Assembly (NCBI GenBank): GCA_036508635.1
Contig: DATCGY010000211.1
Location: 1 to 19,866, forward strand
Source: FEN-727 sp036508635
GTDB taxonomy: Bacteria > Actinomycetota > Geothermincolia > Fen-727 > Anoxymicrobiaceae
Direction of reading: 5' to 3'
DNA length: 19,866 nt
A model generated the notes under the pieces. It saw nothing but the letters and a program-made list of their open reading frames with translations. It made no database searches and had not been told where the DNA came from. Position 1 is the stretch's first letter; each line of letters starts with the position of its first letter. Shown here piece by piece: positions 7,912 to 15,153 of the stretch. A program made the translations under genes and the position numbers.

Positions 7912-7941
7912 ACTATAACAGGGCCAAGAACCGGTGGTCAA
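7912..7941 (-). promoter_or_regulatory. Promoter for the GMC oxidoreductase operon
   Basis: Read leftward: -35 TTGACC (7941-7936), an 18-base spacer, and -10 TATAGT (7917-7912) preceded by TGT, an extended -10. It is correctly oriented about 50 bases upstream of the small-subunit start. I see no equally good rightward promoter in the same 238-base divergent spacer. Confidence 0.65.
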
Positions 7942-8098
7942 AGGTATGAAGTGGGGGTCGAGAGGCCGCCCGGGACGCTCTACGACGCCCGTCGTCAGGG
8001 ATTCCACGGGGCCCGCGGTTGTGCGATGGAGGTTTGTCGTCGAGACGGGAGAAAAGTCTATGTGGATGCGTTTCTGAACTACGACACGTGAGGTCACC

Positions 8099-9640
8099 AT
8101 GACGCCAGCCGGTCTTCCTGAATCCGCCCGGGTTGTCGTTATAGGAGCAGGGGTAAGCGGGTGTTCCATCGCTCGCGAGCTGACGAGATACACGCCGGAC
8201 GTCGTTATCATCGACAGGGAGAGCGACGTCTCGGACGCGACGACCAAGGCTAACAACGCCGAGGTCCACAGCGGTATCGGAGAGAAGATCGGGACCCTCA
8301 AGGCGAAGCTCAATGTGAGAGGAAATGCCCTCTACGATGATTTTGTGAGAGGGCTCGGGGTCGACTTCCGGCGGCAGGGATTGCTCATAGTCATCACCCC
8401 GCGGACCCTCCCGGAGGAAGTCGCGGCCCGCATGCCGCGCTCTGTCCACAACCTCGTCCTGAAGCAGGTCATACCCAGACTGATAATGCTGAACGCCCGT
8501 CGAAAGGGCATCCCCGGTCTGCGGATGGTAAGCCGGGCCGAGGTGTACAGGATGGAACCACACGTGACGAGGAGCGCCGTCGCCGGTGTCTTCGACCCGA
8601 CTTACGGTATGGTCGCGCCGTACAAGCTCACCATCGCTCTCGCGGAACATGCGGTTATGAACGGCGCTCGGGTCTTTCTCAATACAGAGGTTACCGGCGT
8701 AGACGTAAAAGACGGGCGGGTCCTCGGGGTCAACACCAACCGAGGCGATATCCGCGCGCCGATAGTAGTGAACGCCGCAGGTGTCTTCGCCGACGAGGTG
8801 GCCGAAATGGCCGGTGCGGCCAGCTTCAGGATACACCCGCGCAAAGGGGCAAGCCTGCTCTTCGACAGGGAGGAGACGCGTGAGTACGTGCACAGCAGCG
8901 TCTCCGAGTTCAGGGTGCGCGGAAAGGCGAAAGCCCACAGCAAGGGCGGAGGAGCGATGCCGACGCTCGAGGGCAACCTTCAGCTCGGACCGACGGCTAT
9001 CGAAACTGACGACAAGTTCGACACGTCCATCTCCGCCGAGGAGATACAGGAGATATTCGACAGATTCTATTACCTGCTGCCGGACTTCCCGCGAAGCGCC
9101 ATGATATCCGCGTTCAGTGGCATAAGGGCGCCCACCGAGGAAGAGGATTTTGTTATCGGCCCGTCGGAGGCGGCACGCGGTTTCGTGAACGTGGCAGGTA
9201 TCCAGTCGCCGGGGCTCGCAAGCGCACCCGCCATTGTCGAGATGGTGATGGTCTTCCTGCACGACCTGGGCGTGCCACTGCAGCCGAGGAGCGATTTCGA
9301 CCCGGTGAGGCCGGCGCCTCCCCGCTTCGCCGAGCTCAGCAACGAAGAGCGAGACCGGCTCATCGCGGGGGACCCTCGTTACGGCCACGTAATATGCAGG
9401 TGCGAGCAAGTGACCGAAGCGGAGGTCGTGAACGCGGCCCGCGGTATCATCCCAGCAACGACGATGGACGGAGTGAAGCGCAGGACGAGGACCGGCATGG
9501 GACGCTGCCAGGGAGGGTTCTGCGGCTACAGGGTCGCCCAGATACTCGCACGCGAGATGGGCGTTCCGGTCACCGAAATAACAAAAGACGGCGGCGGCTC
9601 CTGGGTCTTTACCACAGGTAAGAAGACAATCGCAGTCTAG
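8099..9640 (+). CDS. GlpA-like FAD-dependent oxidoreductase with BFD iron-sulphur domain
   Basis: 513 residues. The DAO-type FAD fold opens with VVVIGAGVSGCSIAREL (GxGxxG near residue 14) and contains TKANNAEVHSGI and GTLKAKLNVRGN, blocks typical of anaerobic glycerol-3-phosphate dehydrogenase subunit A and 2-hydroxyglutarate oxidase relatives. A C-terminal BFD-like [2Fe-2S] domain has C433, C435, C470 and C475 (CRC, then CQGGFC). GAGGT at 8090-8094 precedes the ATG. It is the first gene of a three-gene module with the next two, an arrangement found in anaerobes such as Thermotoga near glycerol genes. The likely job is oxidation of glycerol-3-phosphate or a related hydroxy compound; there is no glycerol kinase or facilitator in the window, so the substrate remains open. 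Confidence 0.9.
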   Translation: MTPAGLPESARVVVIGAGVSGCSIARELTRYTPDVVIIDRESDVSDATTKANNAEVHSGIGEKIGTLKAKLNVRGNALYDDFVRGLGVDFRRQGLLIVITPRTLPEEVAARMPRSVHNLVLKQVIPRLIMLNARRKGIPGLRMVSRAEVYRMEPHVTRSAVAGVFDPTYGMVAPYKLTIALAEHAVMNGARVFLNTEVTGVDVKDGRVLGVNTNRGDIRAPIVVNAAGVFADEVAEMAGAASFRIHPRKGASLLFDREETREYVHSSVSEFRVRGKAKAHSKGGGAMPTLEGNLQLGPTAIETDDKFDTSISAEEIQEIFDRFYYLLPDFPRSAMISAFSGIRAPTEEEDFVIGPSEAARGFVNVAGIQSPGLASAPAIVEMVMVFLHDLGVPLQPRSDFDPVRPAPPRFAELSNEERDRLIAGDPRYGHVICRCEQVTEAEVVNAARGIIPATTMDGVKRRTRTGMGRCQGGFCGYRVAQILAREMGVPVTEITKDGGGSWVFTTGKKTIAV

Positions 9641-9647
9641 ACGTAGC

Positions 9648-9683
9648 CCATCCTCCTTGAAGGGGGAGGGTAGGCGGGTAAAG
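9648..9683 (+). repeat. Degenerate G-rich-tailed palindromic (REP-like) element
   Basis: An imperfect palindrome centred on CCTTGAAGG (stem about 9648-9670) is followed by a G-rich tail (GGGTAGGCGGGT). It lies in the 54-base gap between the first two genes of the GlpABC-like operon. It aligns without gaps with the element inside the histidine kinase at 15761-15800: by hand about 16 of 23 positions match from the palindrome centre into the tail. It may form a hairpin in the operon mRNA and influence the expression ratio. Confidence 0.55.
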
Positions 9684-9693
9684 CGGACTTGAG

Positions 9694-10962
9694 ATGAAGA
9701 AAACGCGAAAACCGCAACTGGCAGTGATCGGCGCGGGACCCGCGGGCCTGGGAGCGGCACTGGCTGCTTCCGAAGCCGGGTTGCGCGATGTGATGCTCAT
9801 CGAGCGCGATTTCGAGCTCGGCGGCATCCTGCCCCAGTGCATCCATGACGGGTTCGGCTCTATAGTCTTCAAGGAAGTGATGACGGGCCCGCAGTACGCC
9901 CAGCGTTTCGCAGAAGAGCTGGGGCGCACAGACGTCGAAGTCATGCTCAACACCATGGTGCTCGACATGGGTCCTGACAGGCGCATCACCGCGGTCAACG
10001 ACCGAGAGGGCATTATCGAGATAGAGCCAGAGTCCATAGTGCTTGCGATGGGTTGTCGCGAGAGGACCAGGCACCAGGTAATGCTGCCGGGGTTTCGCCC
10101 GGCGGGCGTCATCACGGCGGGAGCGGCGCAACGAGATATAAACATCGAGGGCCTGATGCCCGGCACGAAGATCGTTATTCTGGGTTCCGGCGATATCGGC
10201 CTCATCATGGCCCGGCGGTTTACACTCGAGGGAGCGCGGGTTGAAGGGGTCTACGAGCTGATGGATCACCCCGGTGGTATAACCCGGAACGTCGTCCAGT
10301 GCCTGTACGATTTTGAAATACCCCTGCACCTGTCACATACCGTCTCTTTCATCCACGGGCGCAAGCGGGTTGAGGCGGTGACGGTGGCCGAGGTCGACGT
10401 CGACCTCAAGCCGCGCAAGGAGACCGAGAGATTCGTGCCGTGCGACACGCTATGCCTTTCGGTCGGGCTGATACCGGAGAACGAGCTTTCCAAGCATGCC
10501 GGCATACAGCTCGATCCCGTCACCGCGGGCCCGTACGTAGACGAGCGGATGGAGACATCGGTCGATGGTATCTTCGCATGCGGTAACGTGGTCAACGTCT
10601 TTGACCTCGTCGATTACGTGACCCACAGCGCTCAGGTCGCCGGCCGTGGAGCCGCCGAGTACGTCCTCGAGAGACGAAAGCGCGGTGCACCTGTAAAGGT
10701 CGTGCCCGGTCGCAACGTCAGGTATGTCGTCCCGCAGTACGTCAGCGACCTCGGCCGCGACGTGGACTTTTACTTTCGCGTAGAGCATGCCGAGCGCGCT
10801 GTCACCGCGCGCATCCTCGCTGATGGCAAGCCGCTCGCCGGTAAGAAGCACAAGATGGTACGCCCGCCCGAGATGTTGAAGCAGACGACTGAGGCGGTCG
10901 ACGTTTCCACCGGAGAGAAGACCCGCGAGCTTACAGTGGAAGTGATGCCGGGTGGCGAATAA
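9694..10962 (+). CDS. FAD/NAD(P)-dependent oxidoreductase of a GlpABC-like module
   Basis: 422 residues with two dinucleotide-binding motifs: VIGAGPAGLGAAL at ~10-22 for FAD, and ILGSGDIGLIMARRF at ~153-167 for NAD(P). The blocks GGILPQCIHDGFG and PAGVITAGAAQRDIN identify the subfamily that sits between a GlpA-like subunit and a DUF1667 protein. The disulphide CxxC of classical pyridine nucleotide-disulphide reductases is not seen. It ends with ACGNVVNVFDLVDYVTHSA, a typical FAD-contacting closing segment. It probably passes electrons between the GlpA-like flavin and NAD(P) or another carrier. The SD is weak (the gap holds the REP-like element). Its last 11 bases overlap the next gene. Confidence 0.9.
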   Translation: MKKTRKPQLAVIGAGPAGLGAALAASEAGLRDVMLIERDFELGGILPQCIHDGFGSIVFKEVMTGPQYAQRFAEELGRTDVEVMLNTMVLDMGPDRRITAVNDREGIIEIEPESIVLAMGCRERTRHQVMLPGFRPAGVITAGAAQRDINIEGLMPGTKIVILGSGDIGLIMARRFTLEGARVEGVYELMDHPGGITRNVVQCLYDFEIPLHLSHTVSFIHGRKRVEAVTVAEVDVDLKPRKETERFVPCDTLCLSVGLIPENELSKHAGIQLDPVTAGPYVDERMETSVDGIFACGNVVNVFDLVDYVTHSAQVAGRGAAEYVLERRKRGAPVKVVPGRNVRYVVPQYVSDLGRDVDFYFRVEHAERAVTARILADGKPLAGKKHKMVRPPEMLKQTTEAVDVSTGEKTRELTVEVMPGGE

Positions 10963-11338
10963 ACACGACTTCGTCTGCATAAACTGCCCGCTGAGCTGCT
11001 CGCTCGAGCTCACCGAAGAGAACGGCGAGGTCCTCGAGGTCACGGGAAACGACTGCAAGGTCGGAAAGCGTTACGCGGAGGAGGAGTTCAAGGACCCACG
11101 CCGGGTCGTCACTACTACCGTCTCCGTCAGGGACGGAACGCTGCCGCTGCTCCCGGTGCGGAGCGCCGAGGCCATTCCGAAGAGACTGATCGCCGACGCG
11201 GTCAAGTCGCTGGAGGGAATAGTGGTAGATGCCCCCGTGAAGCTTGACCAGGTGGTGCTCGAGGATGTCGCGGGCACGGGCGTCAGCATCGTCGCCTCCA
11301 GGGACCTCGCGAACGCGGGCCTCCAGTCCAACACTTGA
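10952..11338 (+). CDS. DUF1667 four-cysteine protein, third subunit of the GlpABC-like module
   Basis: 128 residues from GTG 10952, overlapping the upstream gene by 11 bases, with no strong SD of its own, so translation is probably coupled. The N-terminus has C9, C12, C16 and C35 (CINCPLSC, then GNDCKVG), a pattern likely to hold an iron-sulphur cluster. The rest (RRVVTTTVSV, PIPK-like AIPKRLI, then APVKLDQVV) matches the DUF1667 family, which accompanies GlpA-like and pyridine-nucleotide oxidoreductases. The ATG/GTG choice is forced because no other start precedes the first cysteines. It is convergent with the zinc-ribbon gene 11 bases away. Confidence 0.88.
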   Translation: MANKHDFVCINCPLSCSLELTEENGEVLEVTGNDCKVGKRYAEEEFKDPRRVVTTTVSVRDGTLPLLPVRSAEAIPKRLIADAVKSLEGIVVDAPVKLDQVVLEDVAGTGVSIVASRDLANAGLQSNT

Positions 11339-11349
11339 GGGCGCTCCCC

Positions 11350-11772
11350 TTACACTTTCTTGCCGCAGTGAGGACAGAACTTGGTCGCCTCCGGGACGGG
11401 TTTTGCACAATGCGGGCACGGAACCTTTTCTGTCTCCTTCAGATCGGAGGGTAGTGGAAGGTCCCTGCCACAGCCGGGGCAGAACCTCGAGCCGGGAGCC
11501 GACTTCGCCTCGCAGTACGGGCACTTGATGCCCTTGCGCTCGGCGACGACCTTATCGAGCTCCACCTGGTTCTCGCCGATTACGCCTATGAGCGCGTCGA
11601 TCTCGGTCGCGACCTCGATGAGGTCCTCGTGTTTTATCTTGCCGTCCTTGTAGAGGCGGTAGGCCCGCGCCCCCATTGCCTGGTAGGCGTCCTCCAGCTG
11701 CCTGGCGCTGGTCTTTATCGCCTTCTTGAACTTGCCCGCGGTCGGTTTCTTTTCTCTTTCTTCGTCTGCCAT
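11350..11772 (-). CDS. Double zinc-ribbon protein with helical N-terminus
   Basis: 140 residues. Residues ~1-80 are charged and helical (possible coiled coil). They are followed by two zinc ribbons, CPYC...CPGC (~84-103) and CPHC...CPHC (~118-137), each a CxxC pair. The start has GAGGG about 5 bases upstream. It lies 12 bases after the PaaK-like ligase, so the two are probably co-transcribed. No function is assigned; such proteins are often regulators or scaffolds. There is no DNA-binding fold that I can recognise beyond the ribbons. Confidence 0.82.
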   Translation of the reverse strand: MADEEREKKPTAGKFKKAIKTSARQLEDAYQAMGARAYRLYKDGKIKHEDLIEVATEIDALIGVIGENQVELDKVVAERKGIKCPYCEAKSAPGSRFCPGCGRDLPLPSDLKETEKVPCPHCAKPVPEATKFCPHCGKKV

Positions 11773-11784
11773 GTTACCCTCTGT

Positions 11785-13266
11785 TCAGTCCAGCTTTGGC
11801 CTGATATCGAGCACCCTGTACGCCTTGAGCGACACGGTCGGGTCGAAGATCTCCTCCATCGAAACGAACTCGATCTTTGCCCGCATCTCGACGGCCGTCA
11901 TCAGCTTCGTTTGTATCTCGGTCTCCATCTTCTTGGTGTCGAACCCGTCCTCCGGAGCGATCTTTACGATCAGGTCATCGAGCGAGTACGGGTCCTCGAG
12001 GTCTTTCTTCGTGAATATTATCTGGTATTCCTGTACGCCCGGAGTGTTTGCCAGGCCGTCCCTCATTATCTCCGGGTTGATGAGCGTGCCCTTGAGCTTT
12101 ACGAGCTCGGCAGTGCGCGTTGCGTACGTGCTGCCGACCGCGATGACCGTCCGCCCTCCGTTGCGCCCGCAGTGCGGGCAAGTCTCGTTGGTCATTGCGC
12201 CGATGTCGCCGATGACGTACCGCAGGAGCACCGTGCCTCGCCTGTTGAGGTGGGTAATGCAGAAGAGCCCGCGCTCGCCGTCGGCGACGCGCTTGCCGGT
12301 CTCCTCGTCGACCACTTCGAAGAAGTAGAGGTTCGGCGCGGGGTTGTGGCAGCCGCTGAACTCGGTGCATTCGGGCATCGCGCCCTGCATCTCGGTAAAG
12401 CCGTACGAGTTGCTGATGAACGGGTCTTCCGCTCCCATGTTCTTGAGGCGGTTCCTCATGTCGTCGCGCATCGCCTGCGGGCACGCCTCGCCGAGCGCCT
12501 GCACGTGCTTGACCGAGGAGAAATCCTTTTTCTCGAGCTCCGCTTTCATGAGGAGCCGTCGCATGAAGCTGGCGATGCCAAGCCACACTTCTGCCTTTCC
12601 GCTCTCGATGAGGTCTATCGCGTAATCCATCGAGCGGTGGACCGGGAACTCGGCGTTGGGCATACCCGTGCACCCGTACATGTTGAGGCAGCCAACGCCC
12701 CACATCCCGATGTCTCTCGCCCTGAAGAACCCGATGTGTGGTACCGGCCCGACCGGGAAGAGGTTCATCACGCGGGCGTACGGCAGGAACCCTCCGAGCT
12801 TTATCCCCCTGAAAAGCAACTGCCATATGCCGTGCTCGTCGTGGATGGTGCTCCAGAACGGCGTGGGCACACCGGTCGTAGAGCCGGTGGTGTAAGTGAC
12901 CTCGAATATCCAGTCAAGGATCGAGGGTTCCGACGGCTTCAGCTTGAACGCGTCGGGGTCGGCCATGTAGTCCTTCTTATATGTAAGCGGTATCTTCTCC
13001 AGGTCGTCCAGCGTGGTGAGGTCGCCCGGCTCTATCCCATTTTCCTTGAAGAGAGACTTGTAAAAGTCGTGCCCGTCCCAGACCCACTCCATCTGCCGCT
13101 TGAACAGGGGGTCCTGCATGTCGCGAATCTTATCCTGAGACCAGAACGTCGGGTCGTCGTCTTCTCGATAGAGGTCGACGCTCTGGATGTAACGCTGGGT
13201 GTTCTCGGGGGTTACGGGGACTTTCTCGAAGCTGCCGTCGGACTGCCGGATGTAGAGCACGCTCAT
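11785..13266 (-). CDS. PaaK-like adenylate-forming (CoA ligase) protein
   Basis: 493 residues from ATG 13264-13266. An upstream in-frame GTG (13272) is rejected because AAGGAG would abut it with no spacing, while AAGGAG lies 5 bases before the ATG. The adenylation core is present: P-loop YTTGSTTGVPTPF (~125-137), NSYGFTE (~286-292), RYVIGDIG (~349-356), a CPHCG patch (~363-367) typical of the phenylacetate-CoA ligase group, and RTAELVKLKG before the C-terminal lobe. It activates a carboxylic acid with ATP, probably to a CoA thioester. The acid is unknown, and no phenylacetate catabolism genes are nearby, so calling it PaaK would overstate the case. A promoter lies upstream at 13309-13337. Confidence 0.85.
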   Translation of the reverse strand: MSVLYIRQSDGSFEKVPVTPENTQRYIQSVDLYREDDDPTFWSQDKIRDMQDPLFKRQMEWVWDGHDFYKSLFKENGIEPGDLTTLDDLEKIPLTYKKDYMADPDAFKLKPSEPSILDWIFEVTYTTGSTTGVPTPFWSTIHDEHGIWQLLFRGIKLGGFLPYARVMNLFPVGPVPHIGFFRARDIGMWGVGCLNMYGCTGMPNAEFPVHRSMDYAIDLIESGKAEVWLGIASFMRRLLMKAELEKKDFSSVKHVQALGEACPQAMRDDMRNRLKNMGAEDPFISNSYGFTEMQGAMPECTEFSGCHNPAPNLYFFEVVDEETGKRVADGERGLFCITHLNRRGTVLLRYVIGDIGAMTNETCPHCGRNGGRTVIAVGSTYATRTAELVKLKGTLINPEIMRDGLANTPGVQEYQIIFTKKDLEDPYSLDDLIVKIAPEDGFDTKKMETEIQTKLMTAVEMRAKIEFVSMEEIFDPTVSLKAYRVLDIRPKLD

Positions 13267-13308
13267 TGCCACTCCTTTTCCTCAAGTGCCGATGATGTGG
13301 TAACGATA

Positions 13309-13337
13309 TTTATCCCATAAACCCGTGGAGGCGGCAA
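13309..13337 (-). promoter_or_regulatory. Probable promoter for the PaaK-like / zinc-ribbon operon
   Basis: Read leftward: -35 TTGCCG (13337-13332), a 17-base spacer, and -10 GATAAA (13314-13309). Each hexamer matches 4 of 6 consensus bases. The predicted start near 13302 gives a leader of about 36 bases before ATG 13266. Confidence 0.45.
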
Positions 13338-13408
13338 GTTCCAGGTGGGGCGAATATCGGCGAATCAACCAAGATAGCGTGGGCGAGGTCCGCTTTGCGA
13401 CGCGCTCG

Positions 13409-14356
13409 TCAGCGCTCGGCGGCGTCGAACACCTCAGCGACCTCTTCGCCCGGCCGGCGGAGCCTGAGCAGTAGAACGCCCGCCGCGACAATGAGACCCG
13501 CGCCCAGGAAGTTCTGCCAGTGAGGGGCCTCTCCCAGCAACAGCATTCCGTACATCATTGCGCTCACCGGTTCGATGTAAGACAGGAGGGCTGCGTCCTG
13601 CGCCTTGACGCGTTTCAGCGCGTACAGGTACATGAGTCCCGCCACCCCGATCACGACCACGCCGAACACCGTTATGGAAGCCCATCCTTTCACGGTCACA
13701 TCGTTGGTAGCCGGTATTGCGAAGGGTGCGTATACGAGCGCGCAGACGCCGTGGGTCCATAGCCCGATCGTGAGAGGAGAGTGTGTATCACGGAGCTTTT
13801 TCCAGATAAGCATGAGGATAGCCCAGAACGCGGCCGCCGCCAGTGCGAGAATCGCGCCCTCCGTCCGCGAGTGCGGTGACACTCCCGACTGGCTCCACGA
13901 TAGCAGCCCCGTGCCAGCGAGGGCTATCGCGAGGCAGAGTATCGTCGACGGCTCGAGCTTCTCCCTGAGGAAGAACGGCGCCAGTAGCGCCACAAAAACA
14001 GGGGCGAGATAGATTATGAACGTAGCGGTCCCTATCGCGACAAGGTCGTACGCTTTGAACGCGCATATGGTATAGGCAGCTGTGACCAGCCCGCTGCCTA
14101 TGAGAAGGACGATAGCCGAACCGGGATTGAACATGCGCTTGTTGCGAGTGACCAGCACCACCGCGAGCGTGAAAGCGAAAGCTATGACCGACCGGTAGAA
14201 GATAATTATGTATTCCTTGCCGGGAAGTCCAGCCCAGCGCACCAGCACGCCGCTGAAGCCCCACAGTATGGGAGCGATGCAGACGAGCAGGTAAGGGAGC
14301 CACGCGCTTGATGCTCCCGCGCCCACTTCTTTTTCACTCGCCCTGGCCACTTTCAC
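13409..14356 (-). CDS. EamA/DMT-family transporter
   Basis: 315 residues from GTG 14354-14356, chosen because GAGG (14367-14364) lies 7 bases upstream. An ATG at 14410 would add 18 hydrophilic residues and collide with the putative -10. About ten hydrophobic helices in two homologous halves are typical of the 10-TMS drug/metabolite exporter class; the first is LPYLLVCIAPILWGFSGVLV. Conserved EamA features include TFIIYLAPVFVALLAPFFL at the end of the first half and LLSYIEPVSAMMYGMLLLGE in the second. It is an inner-membrane exporter of an unknown small metabolite. Divergent from the two-component pair, which could regulate it. Confidence 0.88.
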   Translation of the reverse strand: MKVARASEKEVGAGASSAWLPYLLVCIAPILWGFSGVLVRWAGLPGKEYIIIFYRSVIAFAFTLAVVLVTRNKRMFNPGSAIVLLIGSGLVTAAYTICAFKAYDLVAIGTATFIIYLAPVFVALLAPFFLREKLEPSTILCLAIALAGTGLLSWSQSGVSPHSRTEGAILALAAAAFWAILMLIWKKLRDTHSPLTIGLWTHGVCALVYAPFAIPATNDVTVKGWASITVFGVVVIGVAGLMYLYALKRVKAQDAALLSYIEPVSAMMYGMLLLGEAPHWQNFLGAGLIVAAGVLLLRLRRPGEEVAEVFDAAER

Positions 14357-14380
14357 CTGTTGTCCTCGTTCCACGGTAGT

Positions 14381-14386
14381 ATTATC
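14381..14386 (-). promoter_or_regulatory. Possible -10 box for the DMT transporter
   Basis: GATAAT read leftward (14386-14381), 25 bases upstream of the GTG start. The hexamer 17 bases upstream (TGGCCG) is a poor -35 (3 of 6), so support is modest. Confidence 0.3.
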
Positions 14387-14472
14387 AGGTGGTCGCTTAT
14401 GTCCGGCCATGAATATATAACACGTAGGTGAAGATGGTGGCCGCCGCGAATGGCGCACAGGGAGGCTTGCGC

Positions 14473-15153
14473 GTGAGGATACTCGTGGTCGAGGACGACA
14501 GGAAGATAGCGAATGCCGTGAAGAAAGGGCTCGAGCGCGAGTCTTTCGCGGTCGATGTCGCGATGGACGGCCTGGACGGCCTCGACCTCGCGCTGACCGA
14601 GGAATACGACCTCGTGATACTGGACAGGATGCTTCCTAACGTACGCGACGGCGCCGAGATCTGCGAGCGGCTCAGGCGGAGCGGCAAAGATACGCCGGTG
14701 CTGATGCTCACCGCCAGGGCGGAGGTCGCGGACCGCGTCGAAGGCCTTAATACGGGCGCGGACGACTACCTGGTGAAGCCGTTCGCCTTCGAGGAGCTCC
14801 TGGCCAGGGTACGGGCGCTGCTGCGAAGGCCGAAGGAGACAGTGGGCGACGTCCTGGAGGTGGAAGACCTCGCGCTCGATACCGGCTCTTTCAGGGTGTC
14901 CAGGGCGGAGGTCGACATCACGCTGTCCAGGACCGAGTACGCGCTCCTCGAGTACCTGATGCGAAACGAGGGCGTTGTCCTCAGCAAAGAGAAGATAATC
15001 GCGCACGTCTGGGACTTCGATGCCGATGTACTGACCAACACGGTGGAGGTCTACATCGGGTACCTCCGCGGCAAGGTCGACAAGCCGTTCGACGGAGAAG
15101 CGCTGATACGCACTGTGCGCGGTTTCGGCTACATGATAGGGAAGGCTCGATGA
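14473..15153 (+). CDS. OmpR/PhoB-family response regulator
   Basis: 226 residues from GTG 14473, chosen because GGGAGG (14460-14465) lies 7 bases upstream and the receiver then begins correctly with RILVVEDD. Acidic pocket D8/D9, phospho-acceptor D51 (LVILDRMLP), LMLTAR switch threonine and K102 (VKPF) are all present. A winged-helix DNA-binding domain follows: LSRTEYALLEYLMRNEG is the start of the effector fold, and the recognition-helix segment VEVYIGYLRGKVD lies near the C-terminus. It is co-translated with the histidine kinase (ATGA at 15150-15153) and divergent from the DMT transporter, a plausible but unproven target. Confidence 0.95.
   Translation: MRILVVEDDRKIANAVKKGLERESFAVDVAMDGLDGLDLALTEEYDLVILDRMLPNVRDGAEICERLRRSGKDTPVLMLTARAEVADRVEGLNTGADDYLVKPFAFEELLARVRALLRRPKETVGDVLEVEDLALDTGSFRVSRAEVDITLSRTEYALLEYLMRNEGVVLSKEKIIAHVWDFDADVLTNTVEVYIGYLRGKVDKPFDGEALIRTVRGFGYMIGKAR

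Noticed and set aside
7913..9760. 615-residue minus-strand frame opposite the GlpA-like gene
   Set aside because: It has no domain and is a shadow of a gene with FAD and iron-sulphur motifs; it also overlaps the leftward GMC promoter.
11629..13320. 563-residue plus-strand frame opposite the PaaK-like ligase
   Set aside because: Low-complexity Val/Arg/His/Glu composition and no domain; the ligase on the other strand has all adenylation motifs.
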